From positions 310,001 to 374,000 of the forward strand of contig CBDDFL010000002.1 in assembly GCA_965227095.1 (NCBI GenBank): a stretch of 64,000 nt of DNA, written 5' to 3'. This DNA is from JANQMY01 sp965227095 (lineage in GTDB: Bacteria; Pseudomonadota; Alphaproteobacteria; JANQMY01). Of this stretch, positions 8,727 to 17,891 are shown piece by piece. Within the stretch, counting starts at the first letter, position 1, and every line of letters starts with the position of its first letter. The translations under genes and the position numbers were made by a program. The notes under the pieces were generated by a model. That model saw nothing but the letters and a program-made list of their open reading frames with translations. It did not search any database and was not told where the DNA came from.

Positions 8727-9276
8727 CGGCGGCGGGTGCCAAGAAACCTCGATAGCGTATCAGCAATCCGATTTTTAGCGGCGCGTAGAGTGCAATGTCG
8801 AACCGAAATTCGCCGGCGGCCACATATTCGCGGGCCTCGCTTTTAGGCAGCAAAAAGCGGGGCAGAGGAATGCCAAGGAACCAGCCCCGCCGAACCGGTA
8901 AGCGGATGGCACCTTTACGGGCACGCATGCCGAGCTCAAATCGGAACAGGCCGAAATGTTCCGTAACCCGCATCGTTTTCTTGCGGAAACGCAAACATGT
9001 GGTGAAGCTCTGCCCACGGAACATACGATGCCAGGTTTCGCCCGTGGCGTTTCGCGTTTTGATCACCTTGACCGGAATGTCGATACCGTCTTTGGGAAAG
9101 GGCAAAAATAAAAGGCACAAGCGCGCCAGAGGGTGCGTGCCGCGTTCCACATCGGTAAACCCTTGAAATTCGGCGCGGCGCTCAAACTCGTGAAGCGCGC
9201 GAATAGGCGCGGGCAGGTCTGCCCAATCCGCTTTTAGAGCTTGCGCAAAAAGGGGGTCACTTGTGTGGTCGGACAT
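8698..9276 (-). CDS. DUF4166 domain protein
   Basis: 192 aa, cytosolic. It matches DUF4166 proteins along its length: the opening DPLFAQALKADWADLPAPIRALHE, ERGTHPLARLCLLFLPFP, TWHRMFRGQSF, and the end LPVRRGWFLGIPLPRFLLPKSEAREY with FRFDIALYAPLKIGLLIRYRGFL. This domain often occurs alone or fused to a saccharopine-dehydrogenase-like protein; biochemical function unknown. It overlaps the 3' end of the AEC gene on the other strand. Confidence 0.8.
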   Translation of the reverse strand: MSDHTSDPLFAQALKADWADLPAPIRALHEFERRAEFQGFTDVERGTHPLARLCLLFLPFPKDGIDIPVKVIKTRNATGETWHRMFRGQSFTTCLRFRKKTMRVTEHFGLFRFELGMRARKGAIRLPVRRGWFLGIPLPRFLLPKSEAREYVAAGEFRFDIALYAPLKIGLLIRYRGFLAPAAANEDIPRTD

Positions 9277-9348
9277 CGCAATCGCCTCAACACCAGTATA
9301 GCGTTTGTGTTTAGGCGATCAACTCGCGCGTTGATTGGTGAATTACCG

Positions 9349-9807
9349 TTATTGGATGAGCCGGGCGCGCAGTTTTTCGTCCGGCACCGCGCACATATCC
9401 GTGCGGCCGAACAGCCAATAGCGGTTCCGCGCAAGGCGCCGGTAAAACCAGTCCTGAACGGGCCGTGGGAAAATTGCGAACACATTGATCAACCGCCCCA
9501 CACCGCCCAACCGATTGCCCGCGCGAATAATGGCATCCAGCGAGCTATGGGCGTTGCCGTCTTCCAAATAGAGCCAGGTATCCGGGTCATCCACGCTGAG
9601 GCCGTAATGGGTCAACACCGCTTGGCCCAGCGCACTTTGGGTCGGACAAATTTTGAAGACACCCTTCTTGTCCATCGCCGAGATGATGCGCGCCCCGCGC
9701 GTGCAAATGGCGCATTCGCCATCCATAAACACGATCACGCCGGTGTCATCGAAGTCCGGCACGGCTGCATCCGAGCGGTAAGAATAGGCTGGTTTCTGGT
9801 CTAACAT
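9349..9807 (-). CDS. DCC family thiol-disulfide oxidoreductase-like protein (DUF393)
   Basis: 152 aa. The motif FMDGECAICTRGAR holds the CxxC pair that names the DCC family, followed by the characteristic MDKKGVFKICPTQSALGQ and, near the end, PVQDWFYRRLARNRYWLFGR. These are predicted thioredoxin-like proteins with unknown substrates. The start at ATG 9807 fits family length; the frame's extension upstream runs into the glycosyltransferase gene. Same strand as the glycosyltransferase, 67 bp downstream. Confidence 0.85.
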   Translation of the reverse strand: MLDQKPAYSYRSDAAVPDFDDTGVIVFMDGECAICTRGARIISAMDKKGVFKICPTQSALGQAVLTHYGLSVDDPDTWLYLEDGNAHSSLDAIIRAGNRLGGVGRLINVFAIFPRPVQDWFYRRLARNRYWLFGRTDMCAVPDEKLRARLIQ

Positions 9808-9874
9808 TGGTCGCCACAGTACCTGAAAAAGCACAACGTCCCAATAAAGGTGGGGCGCCGCGCGGAAATGTCGA

Positions 9875-10753
9875 TCAATCGGCCGCCGATCGGGTGATCG
9901 GGGCCAGGTGCAGGCGGGCGCGCGGCGCGAGCATGAAAGAGCGCGCCACGGCAGCGGTTGCGGCCCAATGCGCGCCGGTCCGCCACAAGGTGGCGCCCTT
10001 TTCCAATTGGAGATAGGACCGCAGGAGGGTGAGGTCCGCCGCACCCATCCCCCCCGCTTGGAATTTGCGTTCGATTTGTCCAATCGCGCGTAAGACTTTT
10101 TCAGGGGCCGCATTATTGGCCGGGTCGATGTCCGCCAATATTTCCGGCACCACATGCAAGTGACCGCCCGCCTGTCCAAAGCGCACATACCAGTCATAGT
10201 CTTCCAAGCGGTCCAGTGTGGCATCAATTGGTCCGACCACGTCAAATATGCGGCGCGGTAAGAAGGACGTGGTGCCGGGGGAATGGCGGCACCCTCTGAC
10301 AAAATCCGAGGGCGTCGTCATCTCAACGGGGATCAGGTCTTGCCAAGCGCCTGTTCCGCTGCGCTTGTAATGAAAGCCCGTCGCCTGCGCCCAGACCCCA
10401 TCCGCGGGCAGGGGCGCGGCGACAGCTACCTGCCGCGCGAGTTTCTCAGGCCGCCATATGTCGTCCGAGTCGAGAAAGGCAATGTAATCGCCCGTGGCAA
10501 TCGCCACGCCTGTATTACGGGCGGCCGCGGGCCCCTGGTTTTTATCGTGCCGCTCCACCTTCAGGGTAAGGGTCTCGCCCACCAAATCCCGTCCCTGTGG
10601 CGTTGGCGATGCGTCATCCACAATGATCAGTTCGACAGAAAACGCTGTCCCCATCTCGGTTTGAGCTTTCACCGAGGCCACGGCGGCTGCCAGTTGTTCC
10701 GGCCTCTCATAGGTCGGAATAATCACGGATATGCGTGGAATTTGCGGGGGCAT
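9875..10753 (-). CDS. Family 2 glycosyltransferase
   Basis: 292 aa. GT-A fold signatures: RISVIIPTYERPEQL at the N-terminus, IIVDDASP, AAARNTGVAIATGDYIAFLDSDD with the DxD metal/nucleotide-sugar site, and later DRLEDYDWYVRFGQAGG acting as the acceptor-side acidic motif. No membrane helix, so probably a cytosolic transferase for surface polysaccharide or a glycolipid. Start ATG 10753 is preferred to GTG 10783. It diverges from manC, which makes GDP-mannose, so a mannose-containing product is plausible but not proven. Confidence 0.88.
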   Translation of the reverse strand: MPPQIPRISVIIPTYERPEQLAAAVASVKAQTEMGTAFSVELIIVDDASPTPQGRDLVGETLTLKVERHDKNQGPAAARNTGVAIATGDYIAFLDSDDIWRPEKLARQVAVAAPLPADGVWAQATGFHYKRSGTGAWQDLIPVEMTTPSDFVRGCRHSPGTTSFLPRRIFDVVGPIDATLDRLEDYDWYVRFGQAGGHLHVVPEILADIDPANNAAPEKVLRAIGQIERKFQAGGMGAADLTLLRSYLQLEKGATLWRTGAHWAATAAVARSFMLAPRARLHLAPITRSAAD

Positions 10754-10861
10754 GGCGCGGCGATTGGGCCTCTGTCGTAACACGTTCAGAAATATGTATC
10801 AGTGGAGTCGCGAAGATGCGATATCTGTATCATTCATCGTTTCTGTTTGGACGAAGATCAC

Positions 10862-11962
10862 ATGCCTACAATCATACCGGTCGTTTTATCGGGCGGCAGC
10901 GGAACGCGTTTATGGCCGCTATCGACCACCCGTAAACCGAAGCAGTTTCATGCACTCACCGGGGAGCTCACGCTTTTTCAAGACACCATGGACCGTCTGC
11001 CGGACACCGTGGCCACAGACAAGCTGCTGGTGGTGGCCAATGCCCAGCAGCGGTTCTTGATCGCGCAGCAATGCCAAGACGTATTGGGCACGGTGCCGAC
11101 CATTGTCTTGGAACCGATGGGGCGCAACACGGCACCGGCAGCGGTGGTGGCGGCGCTCTACGCGCAAGGCATTGCGGACGATGCGCTGATCCTTATTCTT
11201 CCGGCGGACCATGTGATCCGGGATGTTGCGGCATTTCATAAGGTGCTTGAAACCGCCGCATCGGAAGCGGCAGCCGGACGCCCTGTTACCTTTGGCATCG
11301 TACCGACAGCGCCTGAGACTGGATATGGCTATATCGAGAAGGGCGCGGCCAGCGATGTGTCGGGTGGGGCGTTTGCCATCTCGGCCTTTAAAGAAAAGCC
11401 CGACGCAGCAACCGCAGAGCAATACGTCACATCAGGCGATTATTTCTGGAACAGTGGCATGTTCTTGTTTCCCGCTGCGCGGTTTCTGGCCGACATAAAG
11501 GCTCACGCGCCGAAGATTCTAGACGCAGCGTCCGGCGCTTGGACCAAGGCGGCGCGGGAACACGATTTTGTCTGGCTCGAGGACGCAAGCTTCGCCGCGT
11601 GCCCGTCTGATTCCATCGACTATGCGGTCATGGAACATATCGACGACGGCATTGTGGTGCCGGCGGATATCGGCTGGTCTGACGTAGGCGCGTGGAATGC
11701 CCTTTGGGACGCGTCGGACAAGTGTGAGGCCGGCAATGTACATAATGGTCACGTGCACGCGGTTGATGCAGAACGCACCATCATTCACGCGGATGGACGG
11801 TTTGTGGCGGCCATAGGTGTGAAAGATTTGGTCATTGTGGCAACGGACGAGGCGGTGTTGGTGATGGACCAAGCGCGCAGCCAAGAGGTCAAAGAAGTCG
11901 TCACCCATCTTAAGGAAACGGATCGGCACCATTTGGTGGATGGTCCGAATACGGATGACTAG
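10862..11962 (+). CDS. manC: Mannose-1-phosphate guanylyltransferase (short form)
   Basis: 366 aa. Nucleotidyltransferase signature VVLSGGSGTRLWPLSTTRKPKQF at residues 7-29, then EPMGRNTAPA, ILPADHVI, the FGIVPTAPETGYGYI binding loop, FKEKPD and YFWNSGMF. It makes GDP-mannose from mannose-1-phosphate and GTP. Many bacterial enzymes carry an extra ~100-residue C-terminal phosphomannose isomerase cupin; this one lacks it, and the next gene, 6 nt downstream, encodes an AGE-fold isomerase that may supply that activity. Confidence 0.92.
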   Translation: MPTIIPVVLSGGSGTRLWPLSTTRKPKQFHALTGELTLFQDTMDRLPDTVATDKLLVVANAQQRFLIAQQCQDVLGTVPTIVLEPMGRNTAPAAVVAALYAQGIADDALILILPADHVIRDVAAFHKVLETAASEAAAGRPVTFGIVPTAPETGYGYIEKGAASDVSGGAFAISAFKEKPDAATAEQYVTSGDYFWNSGMFLFPAARFLADIKAHAPKILDAASGAWTKAAREHDFVWLEDASFAACPSDSIDYAVMEHIDDGIVVPADIGWSDVGAWNALWDASDKCEAGNVHNGHVHAVDAERTIIHADGRFVAAIGVKDLVIVATDEAVLVMDQARSQEVKEVVTHLKETDRHHLVDGPNTDD

Positions 11963-11968
11963 CGCCTC

Positions 11969-13156
11969 ATGACCGCTTACCTTTCCGCCGATTTCCAGAC
12001 CGCGCACCCCTTATCTGGGCGGGCGATCGTCTGGTTGCGGGACCATGCCTTGCCATTATGGCAGAGCGACGCGGGGTGGGATGCGGTCCATGGCGGGTGC
12101 GTTGAAAGCTTGGATCTGACCGGCGCGCCCAACCTAGAGGCCAACAAGCGCGTGCGCGTGCAAGCGCGTCAGCTTTATGTATTTGCCCATGCGGCCTTGT
12201 TGGGGGCAGAGGGCGCCGCTGATCACACAGTGAAGATTGCGGACTTTCTTCATCAAAAGGCGCGAGACCATGGGCGCGGTGGCTGGGTGCATCTATTGGC
12301 ACCTGACGGAATCGTTGTGGACGCTCGGCGCGATATGTATGACCAGGCCTTTGTGTTGCATGGCCTTGCTTGGGCATTGCGGGCCACTCAGGACGATCGG
12401 CTCAAGCAATTTATCCTCCCGACGCTGACCTTCGTCGATGAGGAACTGCGCCACCCGGCCTATGGCGGCTTTGTGGAATCCGATCTGCGCGAATTGCCGC
12501 GACGTCAAAACCCGCACATGCATTGGTTGGAAGCTCTCCTCGCCCTTTATGAGGCCACCGGAGACGATCAGTTTATCGCGCGGGCCGATGGCATTGTCGA
12601 TCTGTTCCGTACACGGTTTTTTGATGAAAAAACCAAAACCCTTGGCGAGTACTTCACAGAGAATTGGCAGGCAGCCGATGGCGCGGCTGGGCAAGTTGTA
12701 GAAGCCGGCCATCATTTTGAATGGGTGTGGTTGCTGCACAAATATTCGCGTTTGGGCGGTAAGCACAAAATGAAAGCGCATGCCCAAGCGCTCTATGATT
12801 TTGCTTGTTCCCATGCGTTGACGGGGGAGGCGGGCTTCGCGGTGGATGAGGTCGATCGCTCCGGTCGTGTGGTGCGCGGTACCCGCCGGCTTTGGCCGCA
12901 AACCGAAGCGATGAAAGCGCACATCACGGCGTCCCGCTGGTGGGGGGCAGACACCGGCGAATACATTGCGCGGGTGACGGAAGGGCTGTTTGACACCTAT
13001 CTCAACGTAGACCCCACAGGCGGCTGGCAGGACCAGTTCGATGAATCGGGTGCGCCATTGGCCAAATCCATGCCCGCCAGCAGCTTCTACCATCTGATGT
13101 TGGGCTTCGCGGAATCCCTTGATTTCTGGGAAAAATCGGCAGAAACACCGGCCTGA
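11969..13156 (+). CDS. AGE family sugar isomerase/epimerase, probable mannose-6-phosphate isomerase
   Basis: 395 aa of (alpha/alpha)6-barrel type. Conserved family motifs: QARQLYVFAHAA, DMYDQAFVLHGLAWA, NPHMHWLEALLALYEAT, AGHHFEWVWLL with the catalytic His region, and RRLWPQTEAMKAH. Members interconvert N-acylglucosamine/N-acylmannosamine or mannose/fructose forms. The 6-nt gap from manC suggests co-translation and makes mannose-6-phosphate the likely substrate (inference from context). A stop then a 123-bp gap separate it from nadE. Confidence 0.85.
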   Translation: MTAYLSADFQTAHPLSGRAIVWLRDHALPLWQSDAGWDAVHGGCVESLDLTGAPNLEANKRVRVQARQLYVFAHAALLGAEGAADHTVKIADFLHQKARDHGRGGWVHLLAPDGIVVDARRDMYDQAFVLHGLAWALRATQDDRLKQFILPTLTFVDEELRHPAYGGFVESDLRELPRRQNPHMHWLEALLALYEATGDDQFIARADGIVDLFRTRFFDEKTKTLGEYFTENWQAADGAAGQVVEAGHHFEWVWLLHKYSRLGGKHKMKAHAQALYDFACSHALTGEAGFAVDEVDRSGRVVRGTRRLWPQTEAMKAHITASRWWGADTGEYIARVTEGLFDTYLNVDPTGGWQDQFDESGAPLAKSMPASSFYHLMLGFAESLDFWEKSAETPA

Positions 13157-13279
13157 TCCGTCCAATCTGTTAACAAAGATTAAGGCTAATCCGGTGTTAA
13201 ATGCGCATTGCAGCGCTTTTCCTTTGACCACATATTAGAGGCGAGTGCGGACCACATAGAGATTCCGAAAGTAAGACGC

Positions 13280-15325
13280 ATGGGCGCTTTCAATTGTTTG
13301 TACAAACACGGCTTCCTCCGGGTGGCCACCTGTGCGCCTGAAATCTATCTGGCGGATCCGGCGGCCAACATGGCCGAAACCATTCTGTTGGCCAAACAAG
13401 CGCACGACCAAAACGTGGCGCTGACCATTTTTCCGGAATTAGGCCTCAGCGGATACGCGCTGGACGATTTGCATTTGCAGGACGCGCTGTTGGACGATGT
13501 GCGTACCGCGATTGCCGGGCTGGTAAAAGAAAGCCGCTCGTTGATGACGGTGTTGATCGTCGGTGCACCGATCAAAGTGGGCTACTCCGTCTACAATGCG
13601 GCCGTGGTGATTCACAACGGGTCCATTCTGGGCGTGGTGCCAAAAACCTATCTACCGAATTACCGCGAATTTTACGAGAAGCGCTATTTCGCTTCCGGCG
13701 CCTTTGCCACGGAAGATGTGGTAGAGCTGTGCGGCCAGAAAGTACCGTTCGGCCCCAGCCTGTTGTTTGAAGCAACAGACCTTTTGAATTTCTCGTTCAG
13801 TGCGGAAATCTGCGAAGATATGTGGGGGCCGGTGCCGCCCAGCACGGTGGCGGCGTTTGCTGGTGCCAATATCTTGTGCAATTTGTCCGCCAGCAACATC
13901 ACCATCGGCAAGGCGGAAGACCGCAATGTGCTGTCCGATGCGCAATCGCGCCGCTGTGTGGCGGCTTATTTGTATTCAGCGGCGGGCCAAGGGGATTCCA
14001 CCACAGACCTTGCCTGGGACGGTCACTTGGCCATTTTCGAAAATGGGCGGGAACTTGCCCATTCGGACCGCTTCTCGCTCACCTCGACGCTGCTCACAGC
14101 CGATATCGACCTGGACCGGCTGGTGCAGGAACGGGTGCGCTTCGGCACCTTCCGGGATGCGGCCAAGGCTTTTGAAGCGGAAATGCAAAAGGTTCGGCGT
14201 ATTCCCTTCGCGTTTAATCCGCCGCTCGACCAGGAGATTCCACTGGACCGCGACGTGCAGCGTTTTCCCTATGTCCCGGCGGACCCGGCGCGGCTCGATC
14301 AAGATTGCTACGAAGCTTACAATATCCAGGTCCACGGACTGGCCACGCGGTTGAAGTCGTCGGGCATTAAGCGGGTGGTGATCGGCATTTCCGGTGGGCT
14401 CGATTCGACCCATGCCCTGCTGGTGTGTACGCGGGCGATGGATTTGCTCAACCTGCCGCGCAAAAACATCATCGCCATTACCATGCCGGGTTTTGCCACC
14501 AGTGGCCACACCAAAGGCAATGCCTGGAAATTGATGAACGAGTTGGGCGTGGACGCCCGCGAAATCGACATTCGCCCAGCGGCCAATCAAATGTTCTCTG
14601 ACATGGGCCACACGGCGGCGACCAACACTCCGGTCTACGATGTGGCCTTTGAAAATGTTCAAGCGGGCCTGCGCACGGATTATCTGTTCCGCATTGCCAA
14701 TCATGAACACGGGCTTGTCTGCGGTACGGGTGATTTGTCTGAGCTGGCGCTGGGCTGGTGTACTTACGGGGTGGGCGATCACATGTCCCATTACAATGTG
14801 AACGCTTCCGTGCCCAAAACACTGATCCAGCATTTGATCCGCTGGGTCATCAAAACCTCTCAGTATAGTGATGAACTGTCCGACACGCTGATTTCGATTT
14901 TGGATACGGAAATCACGCCGGAATTGGTACCCGCGGATGCGGACGGCAATTTGCAAAGCACGCAGGAAAAAATCGGCCCGTATAATCTGCAGGATTTCAC
15001 GCTCTATTACATCACGCGCTATGGCTTCCGCCCCAGCAAGATCGCCTTTATGGCGCAACATGCGTGGGGTGATGTGGATGCGGGGCGCTGGCCCGCCAAT
15101 CTGCGCGAGGAAGAAAAAGTCGCTTACGATTTGGCTGAGATTAAAAAGTGGATGGAAGTGTTTTTGTTCCGCTTCTTTGCCATCAGCCAATTCAAGCGGT
15201 CTTGTGTACCTAATGCGCCGAAGATCAGCTCCGGCGGGTCTTTAAGCCCGCGCGGTGATTGGCGCGCCCCCAGCGACAGTCGCCCGGAACCCTGGCTGAA
15301 AGAGCTGCGGGACAATGTGCCTTAG
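13280..15325 (+). CDS. nadE: Glutamine-dependent NAD+ synthetase
   Basis: 681 aa, two-domain form. The N-terminal nitrilase-like glutaminase has the triad Glu53 (FPELGLSG), Lys122 (VPKTYLP) and Cys178 (EICEDMW); the C-terminal synthetase has the PP-loop SGGLDST at 371-377. It converts deamido-NAD to NAD using ammonia channelled from glutamine. Start ATG 13280 gives MGAFNCLYKHGFLRVATC, matching the N-terminus of mycobacterial-type NadE; the frame's extension to 13208 is not conserved. Length fits the family. Confidence 0.95.
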   Translation: MGAFNCLYKHGFLRVATCAPEIYLADPAANMAETILLAKQAHDQNVALTIFPELGLSGYALDDLHLQDALLDDVRTAIAGLVKESRSLMTVLIVGAPIKVGYSVYNAAVVIHNGSILGVVPKTYLPNYREFYEKRYFASGAFATEDVVELCGQKVPFGPSLLFEATDLLNFSFSAEICEDMWGPVPPSTVAAFAGANILCNLSASNITIGKAEDRNVLSDAQSRRCVAAYLYSAAGQGDSTTDLAWDGHLAIFENGRELAHSDRFSLTSTLLTADIDLDRLVQERVRFGTFRDAAKAFEAEMQKVRRIPFAFNPPLDQEIPLDRDVQRFPYVPADPARLDQDCYEAYNIQVHGLATRLKSSGIKRVVIGISGGLDSTHALLVCTRAMDLLNLPRKNIIAITMPGFATSGHTKGNAWKLMNELGVDAREIDIRPAANQMFSDMGHTAATNTPVYDVAFENVQAGLRTDYLFRIANHEHGLVCGTGDLSELALGWCTYGVGDHMSHYNVNASVPKTLIQHLIRWVIKTSQYSDELSDTLISILDTEITPELVPADADGNLQSTQEKIGPYNLQDFTLYYITRYGFRPSKIAFMAQHAWGDVDAGRWPANLREEEKVAYDLAEIKKWMEVFLFRFFAISQFKRSCVPNAPKISSGGSLSPRGDWRAPSDSRPEPWLKELRDNVP

Positions 15326-15354
15326 GCCACGTCGGTGCGTTTCACACAGACGTC

Positions 15355-15378
15355 ATGCCCGCCTTCATGAGCGGGCAT
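15355..15378 (+). terminator. Hairpin after nadE
   Basis: ATGCCCGC, 8-nt loop, GCGGGCAT: a perfect 8-bp stem 30 nt after the nadE stop, followed by AGATTTCAATT rather than a clean T-run. It could end the nadE transcript or be part of an intergenic palindrome family. Confidence 0.4.
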
Positions 15379-15384
15379 AGATTT

Positions 15385-15405
15385 CAATTGGGTCTGACCC
15401 CATTG
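15385..15405. repeat. Short palindrome (GGGTCTGACCCC type)
   Basis: CAATTGGGTC / GACCCCATTG, 9 of 10 bases paired with one central base. This GGGTC-N-GACCC word is a common intergenic palindrome in proteobacteria; only this copy was seen in the window. Confidence 0.35.
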
Positions 15406-15479
15406 ATTGACACCATTGATTTTGATTAACGAACCAATCTCTCCTTGAAGCATCCGGCATCACCCCCCATCATGCGCCC

Positions 15480-16529
15480 ATGAATTTTGCAAGTGACAAC
15501 ACCAGCGGGGCGGCGCCGGAAATCTTGGCCGCGCTTACCCGCGCCAATGATGGCAACGTGCCCAGTTACGGGGCGGATGACTTGACCGCCGCCGTCGAAG
15601 CCAAGTTCAAAGAAATTTTCGAAACGGATCTGTCGGCCCATCTGGTGGCGACGGGCACGGCGGCCAATTCGCTCAGTCTCGCTTGTGCGGTGCCGCCCTT
15701 CGGTGCCGTGATTGCCCACGAAGCGTCCCACATTGCCTATGACGAATGTAACGCGCCGGAATTTTATATGGGCGGCGCGAAGATCACCGGCCTGGTCGGG
15801 CCTCACGGCAAGCTGCAAGCCGACGACGTGGACCGCGCCCTAACGGCCTATGGCAAAGGCGTTGTGCACCGCGCGCAGCCGGCGGCAGTGTCGGTGGCCC
15901 AGGCGACCGAAGCCGGCACGGTCTATACCAAAGACGAAATTGGCGCCTTGGCCGATATCTGTCGGAAGCATGACATCGTGTTCCACATGGATGGCGCGCG
16001 CATTTCCAATGCCATCGCCCAGCAAGGGCGGTCCCCGGCGGAACTCACCTGGAAAGCGGGCATCGATGTGTTGGTCTTCGGCGCCACCAAGAACGGTGCC
16101 TTGGGGGTGGAAGCCGTCATCTTTTTCAACAAGGACCTCGCGCGGGAGTTCGAATTTCGCCGCAAGCGCGGGGGGCATTTGTTTTCCAAAGGCCGTTTCC
16201 TGGCGGCCCAGATGCTCGCGTTTTTGGAAGATAATCTTTGGCTGCGCTTGGCCCATCAGGCCAATGAAATGGCCTATCGCTTGGGCCGTGGCTTGCAAGA
16301 CATTGACGGGGTGGATTTGTGCCACCCGGTGGGCGCCAATTTGGTCTTTGCCACCTTGCTGCCGCCTATTCACAAGGCGTTGCGCCGCGCGGGCGCCCAA
16401 TACCATCCGTGGATCGTGCCGGGAGATTTGGCCAATGGCAAAATGATCCGCCTAGTGACGAATTTCTCAACCACGGCAGAAGAGGTCGATCAGTTTCTAT
16501 CGGTCGCGCGGGAAGCGGCGCATGCTTAA
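15480..16529 (+). CDS. Low-specificity L-threonine aldolase
   Basis: 349 aa, PLP-dependent fold type I. SDNTSGAAPEIL at the N-terminus, VATGTAANSLSL cofactor phosphate-binding loop, HEASHIAYDECNAPEF, FHMDGARISNA with the Asp contacting the pyridine nitrogen, and the Schiff-base Lys204 in FGATKNGALG. It splits threonine or allo-threonine to glycine and acetaldehyde. It overlaps the following FAD oxidase by 8 nt, so the two are translationally coupled. Confidence 0.92.
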   Translation: MNFASDNTSGAAPEILAALTRANDGNVPSYGADDLTAAVEAKFKEIFETDLSAHLVATGTAANSLSLACAVPPFGAVIAHEASHIAYDECNAPEFYMGGAKITGLVGPHGKLQADDVDRALTAYGKGVVHRAQPAAVSVAQATEAGTVYTKDEIGALADICRKHDIVFHMDGARISNAIAQQGRSPAELTWKAGIDVLVFGATKNGALGVEAVIFFNKDLAREFEFRRKRGGHLFSKGRFLAAQMLAFLEDNLWLRLAHQANEMAYRLGRGLQDIDGVDLCHPVGANLVFATLLPPIHKALRRAGAQYHPWIVPGDLANGKMIRLVTNFSTTAEEVDQFLSVAREAAHA

Positions 16530-17880
16530 CCCCCCGGATGTGAGTCATTGGCACGCAACACTAGATGAAACCTCTCGACGCCCCGCGCTTGACGGCAACG
16601 AAACGGCGGATGTGGTGATCATCGGCGCAGGCTATACGGGCCTGTGGACCGCTTACTATCTTGCTGCCCAAAACCCGACCCTGAAGATTTCCGTTGTGGA
16701 AGCGCAGTTTGTGGGCTTCGGGGCCTCGGGCCGAAACGGGGGCTGGTGCTCGCCGGATCTGTCCGGTCTAGACGACTGGTTCGATGACCCGGCCACGCGC
16801 AATGGTGCGATGGTATTGAACACCCAAATGCTTGATGCGGTTGATGAAGTAGGCCGCATCGCACAGCGTGAAAATATCGATTGCGATTATGCCAAAGACG
16901 GCCAGATCGCCATTGCGGTGACCGCCCGTCAGGAAAAGAAACTTCGAAAAGCATTTGCCGGTGAAAAGAAAAATGGCACCGATGGGGGGGCCGTCTGGCT
17001 GCAGGACGAAGACATTGGCCATTACATCAATGTGCACCAGGCCCGGGCGGCGGTGCTGTGGCCCCAATGTGCGGTCGTTCACCCCGCGAAGCTTGTCACG
17101 GGGTTGGCGCAGGTGGTGGAACGCCAGGGTGTAAAGATCTTCGAACGGTCCGCTGTCACCCACATTGCACCCGGTAAGGTCCAAACCGAGAAGGGGTCGA
17201 TTACGGCGGGCCAAGTCATGATCGCAACCGAAGCCTACAGCGCGAAGACGCCGCAGCTTGCCAAACGTTTGGTGCCCATCCATTCGCAATTAATCGTCAC
17301 GGAGCCATTGTCCGACGATGTGTGGCGGCAAATCGGACTAAAAGACCGGCTTCTGTTTAGCGACGGCCGGGCGCTTGTTACCTATGGTCAGCGTACGGTG
17401 GATCATCGGATCGCCTTTGGCTACCGGGCAAGCTATCTGTTCGGTTCCGGCATTCGCGATGTGTTTTCGCCAAAGGATCCATCCTTTGAAACCATCCGCA
17501 GGATATTGGTGTCGCTTTTCCCGGTGCTTGCAGCGACAAAAATCGACCGGTGTTGGGGCGGTGCGCTGGGGGTCACCCGCAACCTCCAGGCTTTCGTTCA
17601 GTATGACGCCGCCACGCGCATCGGCTGGGCCGGTGGTTATACCGGCAATGGCGTTGCCGCCAGCAATTTAGCCGGCCGCACAATGGCCGATCTTTTGCTT
17701 GGAGAACAGTCGGAACGCGTCACGACCCCTTGGGTGAAGATTGGTGAGGATCCGCTGTCGGCCTTTCCCAAGTGGGAGCCGGAACCCCTTCGATGGGTGG
17801 CGGTGCAGGGCGTGCGCGGCGTTTTGGAGGCCTGGGATTGGCTCGAAAATTCTTCTCTGCACCGCACGATGCGAAGCTAA
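16522..17880 (+). CDS. FAD-dependent amine oxidase (DAO/PuuB-like)
   Basis: 452 aa. Rossmann FAD-binding motif VVIIGAGYTGLWTAYYLA at residues 31-48, then GASGRNGGW and, near the end, WGGALGVTRNL and GWAGGYTGNGVAASNLAGR. This is the pattern of gamma-glutamylputrescine oxidase and related amino-acid oxidases of the DAO superfamily. It releases ammonia from an amine or amino acid and precedes the urease operon by 11 nt, so the run may form a nitrogen-scavenging transcript. Substrate not determinable. Confidence 0.85.
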   Translation: MLNPPDVSHWHATLDETSRRPALDGNETADVVIIGAGYTGLWTAYYLAAQNPTLKISVVEAQFVGFGASGRNGGWCSPDLSGLDDWFDDPATRNGAMVLNTQMLDAVDEVGRIAQRENIDCDYAKDGQIAIAVTARQEKKLRKAFAGEKKNGTDGGAVWLQDEDIGHYINVHQARAAVLWPQCAVVHPAKLVTGLAQVVERQGVKIFERSAVTHIAPGKVQTEKGSITAGQVMIATEAYSAKTPQLAKRLVPIHSQLIVTEPLSDDVWRQIGLKDRLLFSDGRALVTYGQRTVDHRIAFGYRASYLFGSGIRDVFSPKDPSFETIRRILVSLFPVLAATKIDRCWGGALGVTRNLQAFVQYDAATRIGWAGGYTGNGVAASNLAGRTMADLLLGEQSERVTTPWVKIGEDPLSAFPKWEPEPLRWVAVQGVRGVLEAWDWLENSSLHRTMRS

Positions 17881-17891
17881 CGGTGCGGCCC

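Noticed and set aside
13976..15190. 404-codon minus-strand frame inside nadE
   Set aside because: Antisense shadow of a clearly conserved NAD synthetase.
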